From Mycobacteriaceae bacterium (GTDB lineage: Bacteria > Actinomycetota > Actinomycetes > Mycobacteriales > Mycobacteriaceae): a stretch of DNA of 5,195 nt. The stretch lies in contig JAFAWC010000652.1 of the NCBI GenBank assembly GCA_019242135.1, positions 1 through 5,195 of the forward strand, read 5' to 3'. The notes beneath the pieces are model-generated. The model made no database searches. It saw nothing but the letters and a program-made list of their open reading frames with translations, and was not told the origin of the DNA. Positions 1-5,195 of this stretch are shown in pieces (position 1 is the first letter of the stretch; each line of letters begins with the position of its first letter). A program made the translations under genes and the position numbers.

Positions 1-977
1 ACACCTCGATCGGGTTGTTCACCGGTCGGACCATTCTCGCAATGGAGGGCAAGAAGCACCGCGACCATCGCAACTTGGTGTCGGCGGCGTTCAAGACCAA
101 ATCGCTGGCCCGCTGGGAGCCCGAGTTCGTCCGCCCCGTCTGCAACGCGTTGATCGACGAGTTCGCCGCGACGGGAAAAACCGATCTGGTACAGAATTTC
201 ACGTTCGAGTTTCCGACCCGTGTGATATCCAGGCTGCTGGGCCTGCCTGAGGACGACCTACCTATGTTCCGGCGGCGCGCGATCCAACTCATCAGCTACA
301 ACGTCGATTTCAAGCGGGCGTTTGAGGCGTCCGACGCGTTGAAGGGCTACTTCCTCGAGCAGATCGAGCAGCGGAAATCGAAGGCCACCGATGACATCAT
401 CGGTGATCTGGTTTCCGCCGAGATCGACGGCGAGAAGCTCACCGACGAAGCGATCTATTCATTCCTGCGACTGCTGCTTCCCGCCGGGCTCGAAACAACC
501 TACCGCTCGTCGGGCAACCTGCTTTACAACCTGCTGACACATAGTGACCAGTTCGCGGCCGTCGCGGCCAATCGAGACATGATCGGTCCAGCGATCGAGG
601 AGAATCTTCGCTACGAGACGCCGCTCACGTCGGTACAGCGGTTCGCGACGGAAGACACCGAACTCGACGGAGTCGAGATACCCACCGACTCCATGATCGA
701 CGTCTGCATCGGCTCGGCGAATCGCGACGAGCGCCGATGGGACCGGTCCGAGGAATTCGACATCTTCCGTAGGCCGTTACCGCACATATCTTTTGCGGTA
801 GGCGAACACACGTGCCTGGGTCTGCACCTTGCGCGGTTGGAAACCCGGGTCGCCGTCGAATGCCTGCTCGACCGGTTGACCAACATCGAGCTGGTCACCG
901 ACGACGATCCTCACATCCGCGGCAATCCGTTCCGGTCCCCGACCGCGCTGCCCGTCATGTTCGACACCGTCTCGTAA
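1..977 (+). CDS. Cytochrome P450, 5'-truncated by the window edge
   Basis: Haem-thiolate monooxygenase that would hydroxylate a hydrophobic substrate using electrons from a ferredoxin/reductase pair. It is probably soluble, as bacterial P450s are. The frame is open from base 3 to the TAA at 975-977, giving 324 visible residues. The first in-frame start-like codon (TTG at 15) is not the real start, because the reading begins just before the C-helix (HRDHR). About 75-90 N-terminal residues are therefore off-window, judged against the usual ~400 aa. Visible landmarks in order: C-helix around 57-75; I-helix AGLETT at 483-500 with the Glu-Thr pair for oxygen activation; K-helix ExxR (ENLR) at 600-611; a PERF-like stretch ending FRRP; and the haem loop FAVGEHTCLG at 792-821 with the ligand Cys at 813-815. 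The loop has Ala after the first Phe where Gly is usual. It is followed 75 bp later by a co-directional CoA-transferase. Family membership is certain; CYP subfamily and substrate are not assigned. Confidence 0.95.
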   Translation, partial: TSIGLFTGRTILAMEGKKHRDHRNLVSAAFKTKSLARWEPEFVRPVCNALIDEFAATGKTDLVQNFTFEFPTRVISRLLGLPEDDLPMFRRRAIQLISYNVDFKRAFEASDALKGYFLEQIEQRKSKATDDIIGDLVSAEIDGEKLTDEAIYSFLRLLLPAGLETTYRSSGNLLYNLLTHSDQFAAVAANRDMIGPAIEENLRYETPLTSVQRFATEDTELDGVEIPTDSMIDVCIGSANRDERRWDRSEEFDIFRRPLPHISFAVGEHTCLGLHLARLETRVAVECLLDRLTNIELVTDDDPHIRGNPFRSPTALPVMFDTVS

Positions 978-999
978 TGCGACTGCCCGCCGTGTGATC

Positions 1000-1056
1000 A
1001 TGAGTTCGACGTTGCGGAACAACGAGCTCGACGAGGCGCTGGGAGGGCGGACGTGA
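1000..1056 (+). CDS. Possible 18-codon leader ORF overlapping the CoA-transferase start
   Basis: An ATG at 1000 opens an 18-codon frame (MSSTLRNNELDEALGGRT) that ends in TGA at 1054-1056. This TGA overlaps the GTG start at 1053 as GTGA, the arrangement seen in translationally coupled genes. No convincing Shine-Dalgarno sequence precedes the ATG (upstream is CCGTGTGATC). The peptide resembles nothing I recognise. It fills most of the gap between the P450 and the CoA-transferase, so it could be a coupling or leader peptide. It could equally be a chance ORF in GC-rich DNA, which is the more likely explanation without conservation data. Confidence 0.15.
   Translation: MSSTLRNNELDEALGGRT
1041..1047 (+). 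promoter_or_regulatory. Shine-Dalgarno sequence for the CoA-transferase
   Basis: GGGAGGG lies 5 bases upstream of the GTG at 1053. It is the only strong ribosome-binding match near the N-terminus. It favours GTG 1053 over the in-frame ATG at 1065, although it lies 17 bases from the latter, so ATG initiation is not formally excluded. Confidence 0.65.
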
Positions 1057-2279
1057 TCAAGGCGATGGAAGGCGTTCGAGTCCTGGAAGTCGCGCAGTTC
1101 ACGTTCGTCCCGGCCGCCGGTGCCATCCTCGCCGACTGGGGTGCCGACGTCATCAAGGTCGAGCATCCCGTGCGCGGTGACACCCAACGCGGATTCATCA
1201 ACATGGGCGGTTTCGAGCTCAACCCCGATCGGCACCCGTTGATCGAACATCCCAACCGTGGTAAGCGAAGCGTCGGCATCGACATATCGACACCGGACGG
1301 CCAGGAAGTTTTGTACGAAATCGCAAAGACCGCCGATGTGTTGCTGACCAACTATCTGCCGGCGGCACGCCAGAAAAACAAGTTCGACGTCGAACACATC
1401 CGGGCGGCGAACCCGAAGATCATCTACGCGCGCGGCAGCGCTTACGGCGACAAGGGACCGGAACGCGACGTCGGCGGCTTTGACGGCACCGCATTTTGGA
1501 CGCGCAGCGGGGTGGGGCATGCACTCACGCCCGCCGAACTGGGCGGTGCTCTGGCGCAGGGCATCCCGGCATTCGGGGACTCGATCGGCGGGATGAACAT
1601 CGCGGGCGGAATCGCCGCGGCACTATTTCATCGCGAACGCACCGGCGAGCCAACCGAGATCGACGTGTCGCTTCTGAGCACGGCGTGGTGGGCGGGCGGT
1701 GCGAGCCTGACCCAGGGCATGGAAACCGGCGAGACGATGCGCTCAGCGATGCCGGACTCGGCGGGTCCGACCGTGAACCCGTTCATGGGTAACTACCAGA
1801 CCTCGGACAACGGCACGATCAACCTGTGCATCGTCAGTCCGACCAGCTATATCCGGGATGCGTTCGAGCATCTGGGACTCGCCGAACTGGCCGACGACCC
1901 GCGCTTTTCCGACGTGCTCCCGCGCGTCGAGAACGCCGCCGCCGCTGCCGAACTCATCGCAGAGGCGATACGCAGCAAGCCTTTCGAATACTGGTGTCGA
2001 CACCTGAAGACGATGAAAGGTCAGTGGGCGCCGTTTCAGAGCTTTCTCGACCTCACCACCGACGAACAGGCGATTGCCGACGACATGGTCGTCGAAATCG
2101 AGGCGGCCGACGGCGGACCGCCGATGCGGGTGGTCCGGGGCCCGGTCCAGTTCAACCACGAACCGCTGGAGACCACCCGCGCCCCGCAGGCATCCGAGCA
2201 CACCGAACTCGTCCTGATGGAGATCGGCATGGACTGGGACCGGATCGCTGCGCTCAAGGAGTCGGGCGCGATCGCGTGA
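1053..2279 (+). CDS. CaiB/BaiF family (family III) CoA-transferase
   Basis: Predicted cytosolic enzyme that moves CoA from an acyl-CoA donor to a free carboxylic acid through an aspartyl-CoA thioester intermediate. The protein is 408 aa, normal for the family. N-terminal hallmarks are GVRVLEVAQF and LADWGADVIKVEHP (about 7-39), then NRGKRSVGIDISTPDG (68-83) and DVLLTNYLP (95-103). The likely nucleophile is Asp176 in FGDSIGG (codon 1578-1580), at the spacing of Asp169 of formyl-CoA transferase. The conserved C-terminal part includes MKGQWAPFQ. The position where alpha-methylacyl-CoA racemases of this fold carry a catalytic His reads GGFDGTAFW (141-149) without His, which favours transferase over racemase. 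GTG 1053 was chosen for its ribosome-binding site. It is co-directional with the P450 and probably co-transcribed, since no promoter or terminator is evident in the 75-bp gap. Its stop is 4 bp from the convergent dehydrogenase stop. Donor and acceptor acids are unknown. Confidence 0.93.
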   Translation: MIKAMEGVRVLEVAQFTFVPAAGAILADWGADVIKVEHPVRGDTQRGFINMGGFELNPDRHPLIEHPNRGKRSVGIDISTPDGQEVLYEIAKTADVLLTNYLPAARQKNKFDVEHIRAANPKIIYARGSAYGDKGPERDVGGFDGTAFWTRSGVGHALTPAELGGALAQGIPAFGDSIGGMNIAGGIAAALFHRERTGEPTEIDVSLLSTAWWAGGASLTQGMETGETMRSAMPDSAGPTVNPFMGNYQTSDNGTINLCIVSPTSYIRDAFEHLGLAELADDPRFSDVLPRVENAAAAAELIAEAIRSKPFEYWCRHLKTMKGQWAPFQSFLDLTTDEQAIADDMVVEIEAADGGPPMRVVRGPVQFNHEPLETTRAPQASEHTELVLMEIGMDWDRIAALKESGAIA

Positions 2280-2291
2280 TAAGTCACGACG
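2273..2291. terminator. Possible weak bidirectional hairpin spanning two convergent stops
   Basis: CGTGA (2275-2279), loop TAAG (2280-2283) and TCACG (2284-2288) form a perfect 5-bp stem. Two more G-C pairs (2273-2274 with 2290-2291) form if A2289 is bulged out. The stem contains the TGA of both converging genes and reads almost the same on both strands, so it could act on both transcripts. No T-rich tract follows on either strand, so it does not meet the usual intrinsic-terminator definition. Part of the symmetry comes simply from two facing TGA codons. Confidence 0.25.
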
Positions 2292-3474
2292 CCTTCCTGG
2301 GTTGCGAGTAGTCGGGCTTGCCCAGTCCGAGCACGTGCTGGGCGATCATGTTGCGGAACACCTCCAGCGTGCCACCGTAGATGCCCACCAATGGCGCGAA
2401 GCGATAAATGTATTCGGCGCCCCCGGCGTCGGCGGCGCCCTCAGTGCCGATCGGCAGCGTCGATGCCGAGCCGAGGACATCCATCAGGTCCGGGGAGATG
2501 TCGCGCATCGTCTGGGCGAGAGCGACCCGGCCGAAGATGCTCGGGGCGCTCAACGCTGCTTCCATCCGGGCCACGCTGCGGCCCAGACGGTACGCGATTG
2601 CGCCGTCGTCGACCGGGCGGCGCCCGTCGGGATTCTTCCGCGCGAGCCTTTCTGCTGCCGTGTCGACCGCGTCGGCCATGAACCCCGCCTGGTGCATCAT
2701 GATCGATACGTCTTGCAAACCGTCGGGTGCCGCGGCCACGGCGCCGTGCTCGACATTGAGCGGCTCGCGCAGCACCGCCCAGCCGCCGTTGGGCTCGCCC
2801 AAGCGATATTTATCGTCGACCCGCACGTCGGTGTAATACACGATGTTGGTTCGATCACCGTCGACGGTGCGGATACCCTGAATCTCGATGCCCGGGGTGG
2901 CCAACGGGACCAGGAACATGGTCAGGCTCTTGTGTTTTGGCGCATCGGGATCGGTGTTGGTGATCAGAAACACGTACTGGCAGTTGTGTGCGCCCGTGGT
3001 GAACATCTTCGAGCCGTTGATGACCCACCCGTCGCCGTCGCGCACCGCGCGGGTCTTGCATGTCGCGACGTCGGAACCGCCTTCGGGCTCGGTGTAACCC
3101 AGGCACATCCGGATGTGTCCGCTGAAGAATCCGGGCATGACCTCGTCAACCAGTTCCGGCGACCCGAACTTCTGCACAGACCGCGCGATCATCGCGCTGG
3201 TCCCCCAGGTCACCCAGGGCGCATGGGCACGCCGCTTCTCCAGTTCCCAGATGCGGCGACGTAACCGGGTGAGACCACCTTCGGACTCCGGTTTCCACTC
3301 GCGCTCAAGGTAGCCCGCGGCTCCCATTGCCAGGTGCACGCCTTCATCGAAGTTATCGCCGGTCTCGCGATCCCGGCGTTTGACGTCTTCGGTCACATGG
3401 GTGCGCAGGAAAGTGCGGGCCTCATCTAGGAAGGCCTGATCTTCGTCGGACAGCGTGATTCGTGAGAAATCCAT
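2284..3474 (-). CDS. Acyl-CoA dehydrogenase (FadE-like), probable catalytic alpha subunit
   Basis: FAD-dependent alpha,beta-desaturation of an acyl-CoA, the first step of a beta-oxidation round; cytosolic. The protein is 396 aa, standard for the family. It has an N-terminal helical domain (about 8-120), a beta-barrel middle domain opened by CLGYTEPEGGSD (124-135) with VINGSKMFTTGAHN (151-164), and a C-terminal helical domain ending IYGGTLEVFRNMIAQHVLGL (365-384). The residue at the medium-chain-type catalytic Glu position is Gly367. Glu242 in LNVEHG instead sits where isovaleryl-CoA dehydrogenase-type enzymes place the base. This layout resembles the mycobacterial FadE26/FadE29-type alpha subunits that pair with a short partner, and such a partner is encoded immediately upstream. 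The ATG at 3474 gives a family-typical N-terminus. The preceding ribosome-binding match is weak (AAAGG about 13 bases upstream). It is the last gene of the minus-strand set. The exact FadE orthologue and substrate are unassigned. Confidence 0.95.
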   Translation of the reverse strand: MDFSRITLSDEDQAFLDEARTFLRTHVTEDVKRRDRETGDNFDEGVHLAMGAAGYLEREWKPESEGGLTRLRRRIWELEKRRAHAPWVTWGTSAMIARSVQKFGSPELVDEVMPGFFSGHIRMCLGYTEPEGGSDVATCKTRAVRDGDGWVINGSKMFTTGAHNCQYVFLITNTDPDAPKHKSLTMFLVPLATPGIEIQGIRTVDGDRTNIVYYTDVRVDDKYRLGEPNGGWAVLREPLNVEHGAVAAAPDGLQDVSIMMHQAGFMADAVDTAAERLARKNPDGRRPVDDGAIAYRLGRSVARMEAALSAPSIFGRVALAQTMRDISPDLMDVLGSASTLPIGTEGAADAGGAEYIYRFAPLVGIYGGTLEVFRNMIAQHVLGLGKPDYSQPRKAS

Positions 3475-3517
3475 TTTTGCTATCTCGCCTTTCGCTCTTC
3501 GCGCAAGCTCTCATCGG

Positions 3518-4555
3518 TCATTCGCGTGCTGCGACAATCTGGGCGATGCGCTTGGCGGTGGCACCCGGGTCGCCGCCGGCCAGCGGCCACCCGCGCGCCC
3601 GCACGAGGTACGCGGTGGCGGCCGCTTCCGCCGAAACGCCCAATCCGCCTTGGACGTGGACCGCCATCGTGGCCGCTTTGGCGGCTTCCTCTGCCATGAA
3701 CACGAACACCGACGGCGCGAGCTCGGGCCGCTCCCCCGGCTCGTTGTCGAGAAACCACGCCGCGCGCCGGGCGAGGTTACGGCCGCCCTGCACGGTGATG
3801 GCGATATTGGCCAGCGGATGCGAAATTGCTTGCAACGTCGAGATCGGCACCCCCAGGGTGTAGCGGGTCTTGGCGAACTCGGCCGCAATCGTCATCGTCT
3901 CCTCGACGAGACCCACCAGCGCGGAGGCGGTCAGCAATCGCCATTCATCAAGCGCACGTTGGTATTCGGCGTGTGACCGCGGGTCGCTCGCCAGCACCGT
4001 ACGGCTGTCGGCGGCAGCCGGGTCGACCCACGCCATCGGCAGCCGGCCGATGTTGTCCACCCTGGCCGGGCGCGTATCAAACGTCAGGCGAACGATATCG
4101 CCACCGTCGCGGACGATGACGTGATCGGCGATCGACCCGGTGGCGATGAGCCTAATGCCTTCCTGGATGTCTTGCTGCGCATCCAAAGCCGCTATCTTCT
4201 TGCCGGTGACCACATCGGCGAGGTCATCCAGAGCGCCAAGCCGGCCGAGCAGACGCGCCGCACACACGTGGTCGATCCACGGCACGGGTGCCAGACAGCG
4301 GCCGAGCTCCTCGGCCACGAGTGTGAGGTCGACCAGCGTCGCGCCGTCACCCCCGGCGGATTCCGGCAACGCCATCGTCATCGCGCCCATTGCGCCGAGC
4401 CGCTCCCATAAGCTTTTGTCGAAACCGGATTCTTCTGCGGCGCGAACGGTTTCGATCGGGCAGTGGGTCTTGAAGAATTGGCGATACGTCGCCTGCAGCG
4501 CCTTGTGATCCTCGGACAGGCTGTAGTCCAGTCTGCGCAGTTCGTAACGGTCCAT
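3518..4555 (-). CDS. Short acyl-CoA dehydrogenase-like protein, probable beta subunit of an alpha2beta2 enzyme
   Basis: The protein is 345 aa from the ATG at 4555. The N-terminal helical domain (about 12-115) contains MALPESAGGDGATLVDL and EELGRCLAPVPW (61-93). The middle region (116-200) is shortened and lacks the TEPxxGSD and ING motifs that bind flavin and substrate in normal family members. The C-terminal domain keeps TRYTLGVPISTLQ (230-242; the usual form is RxQFGxPI) and VHVQGGLGVSAE (299-310), but lacks the terminal YGGTxEIxRN segment. This pattern fits the FadE27/FadE28-type partner subunits, which contribute cofactor-site surface but no catalytic base of their own. An upstream in-frame TTG (4561) would overlap the amidohydrolase stop. 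The Shine-Dalgarno sequence sits 7 bases before ATG 4555 and only 1 base before the TTG, so ATG was chosen. It lies 2 bp after the amidohydrolase stop and 43 bp before the alpha subunit, indicating an operon. Family is certain; the subunit role is inference. Confidence 0.92.
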   Translation of the reverse strand: MDRYELRRLDYSLSEDHKALQATYRQFFKTHCPIETVRAAEESGFDKSLWERLGAMGAMTMALPESAGGDGATLVDLTLVAEELGRCLAPVPWIDHVCAARLLGRLGALDDLADVVTGKKIAALDAQQDIQEGIRLIATGSIADHVIVRDGGDIVRLTFDTRPARVDNIGRLPMAWVDPAAADSRTVLASDPRSHAEYQRALDEWRLLTASALVGLVEETMTIAAEFAKTRYTLGVPISTLQAISHPLANIAITVQGGRNLARRAAWFLDNEPGERPELAPSVFVFMAEEAAKAATMAVHVQGGLGVSAEAAATAYLVRARGWPLAGGDPGATAKRIAQIVAARE

Positions 4556-4557
4556 CG

Positions 4558-5195
4558 TCAATCCTCTCGGCCGCCGAAGAAGAACTCGTGTGCGTTGTTG
4601 TGGAGGTAGTTATCAAGAACCTCGGAGGAGAGGGCGAGGTTGCGCGCTTCGGGGACGACGCGGCGCATTCTGAGCACCGGCCAGTCCGACGCGTAGATCA
4701 CCTTGTCCGGTCCACGTGTGGCCATGTAGTGCAGCAGGGTTTCGGGGAGCCGCTTGGGCGACCACGCCGACGTCATCAGGCGCAGATTCTGGTACTTGAT
4801 CATCAGCCGGATCGCGATGTCCCACCAGGGATCCGCGCCGTGGATCATGCACAGTTTCAATTCGGGAAATCGCACACAAACCCGGTCCAAGTGGATCGGG
4901 TTCTGCACTTCGCCGGGGATGGGCGGCCCCGGGATGCCCGTGTTGATGCACAGCGGCAGTTCGAGTTCGGCGCACTTCGCGTATAGCGGGTAGTACACCG
5001 CGTCGCTCGGCGGATACTGCCCATCACCCCAGAAACTCGGTCCCACCACCGCGTACGCGACCGGCAGATCGCACACGACGGCGCTCAGCTCGCGCAGCGG
5101 CTGAACAGGTCGCAGCAGGTTCACACCTCCCATTCCCAGGGCGAACCGATCCGGTTTGGTCTCAACAAACTTGCGTGCGGTCGTCGACGGCTTGA
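4558..5195 (-). CDS. Amidohydrolase-2 family metal-dependent hydrolase/decarboxylase, N-terminus off-window
   Basis: TIM-barrel protein of the amidohydrolase-2 group (relatives include ACMSD and gamma-resorcylate decarboxylases), expected to act on a C-C or C-N bond of a carboxylated or ring-derived metabolite in the cytosol. The frame stays open to the right edge. The visible 211 residues therefore extend 20 codons upstream of the internal ATG at 5133, and the true start lies beyond the window. Visible landmarks: KPDRFALGMGGVN strand near the edge; CINTGIPGPP (Asn codon 4942-4944); FPELKLCMIHGADPWW with a likely metal or active-site His (codon 4840-4842); then DKVIYASDWPV with the likely metal-ligand Asp (codon 4684-4686); and the family-typical tail LHNNAHEFFFG. 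The N-terminal HxH metal motif would be off-window and cannot be checked. The stop TGA at 4558-4560 is 2 bp from the dehydrogenase ATG, so the two are almost certainly co-transcribed. The specific reaction is unknown. Confidence 0.88.
   Translation of the reverse strand, partial: KPSTTARKFVETKPDRFALGMGGVNLLRPVQPLRELSAVVCDLPVAYAVVGPSFWGDGQYPPSDAVYYPLYAKCAELELPLCINTGIPGPPIPGEVQNPIHLDRVCVRFPELKLCMIHGADPWWDIAIRLMIKYQNLRLMTSAWSPKRLPETLLHYMATRGPDKVIYASDWPVLRMRRVVPEARNLALSSEVLDNYLHNNAHEFFFGGRED
4563..4568 (-). promoter_or_regulatory. Shine-Dalgarno sequence deciding the start of the short dehydrogenase
   Basis: On the minus strand GAGAGG is followed by 7 bases and then ATG (4555). It lies inside the last codons of the amidohydrolase gene, typical of an operon junction. 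It is too close (1 base) to the alternative TTG at 4561, so it supports the ATG. Confidence 0.7.

Noticed and set aside
998..1050. Possible remnant of a dehydrogenase C-terminus on the minus strand (LFRNVELMITRR resembles VFRNMIAQ), sharing the 11-mer GTTGCGGAACA with 2350-2360
   Set aside because: Similarity is limited to three or four residues and one 11-mer. Several 11-mer repeats are expected by chance in 5 kb compared on both strands.
777..1520. 247-codon minus-strand ORF across the P450 end, the gap and the CoA-transferase
   Set aside because: It runs opposite two well-supported genes, shows no family motif and has shadow-type composition.
1053..2279. Annotation of the CaiB/BaiF protein as an alpha-methylacyl-CoA racemase
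   Set aside because: The racemase catalytic His position reads GGFDGTAFW without His, while Asp176 matches the CoA-transferase nucleophile spacing.
2302..3264. 320-codon plus-strand ORF opposite the alpha dehydrogenase
   Set aside because: It lies entirely antisense to a gene with clear family motifs. The translation is rich in Arg, His and Ala with no recognisable domain, as expected for a shadow frame in GC-rich coding DNA.
3475..3517. Promoter or KstR/KstR2-type operator between the two dehydrogenase genes
   Set aside because: The 43-bp gap has only a partial CTT...AAG symmetry and an A-rich patch before the ATG. No match to the known steroid-regulator palindromes or a convincing -10/-35 pair was seen.
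3455..3976. 173-codon plus-strand ORF opposite the short dehydrogenase
   Set aside because: It is antisense to conserved C-terminal dehydrogenase sequence, with Arg/Gly-rich low-information translation and no supporting ribosome-binding site seen.
1..5195. Mobile elements, CRISPR arrays, tRNA/rRNA genes, defence or phage genes
   Set aside because: No direct-repeat arrays, terminal inverted repeats, transposase motifs or tRNA-like cloverleafs were seen. The window is almost wholly filled by five metabolic genes.

Overview
The window looks like chromosomal DNA from a high-GC actinobacterium, most likely a Mycobacterium/Mycolicibacterium relative. Coding sequence is dense, third codon positions are mostly G/C, one start is GTG, and the gene families (soluble class-I-type P450, family III CoA-transferase, paired FadE-like acyl-CoA dehydrogenases, amidohydrolase-2 protein) are those that fill mycobacterial lipid and steroid catabolic regions. 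The genus is an inference from style and family content; no taxonomic marker is present.

Layout, left to right: (1) the 3' three-quarters of a cytochrome P450 on the + strand, cut by the left edge (ends 977). (2) A 75-bp gap holding an 18-codon ORF whose TGA overlaps the next start. (3) A complete CaiB/BaiF (family III) CoA-transferase on the + strand (1053-2279). (4) A 4-bp gap between two convergent stop codons, with a short symmetrical hairpin. (5) On the - strand, read right to left: an amidohydrolase-2 family protein cut by the right edge (4558-5195), a short acyl-CoA dehydrogenase-like protein (3518-4555) starting 2 bp after the amidohydrolase stop, and a full-length acyl-CoA dehydrogenase (2284-3474) 42-43 bp further on. 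The last three look like one operon. No gene-free stretch exceeds 75 bp. I see no RNA genes, mobile elements, CRISPR arrays or long repeats.

How the genes may work together (inference): the two dehydrogenases differ in a telling way. The 396-aa one keeps the substrate/FAD motif of the middle domain and a likely catalytic Glu242. The 345-aa one has a degenerate middle domain and lacks those motifs. This matches the alpha/beta pairs that form alpha2beta2 acyl-CoA dehydrogenases in mycobacterial steroid side-chain degradation (FadE28-FadE29 and FadE26-FadE27 types). With a P450 to oxidise an inert position and a CoA-transferase to make the thioester, the window fits part of a catabolic route for a bulky, hydrophobic acid such as a steroid, terpenoid or branched chain. 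The amidohydrolase could be a C-C bond hydrolase or decarboxylase acting on a ring or keto-acid intermediate. Hydratase, thiolase and regulator genes are not in the window, and the substrate cannot be named from sequence alone.
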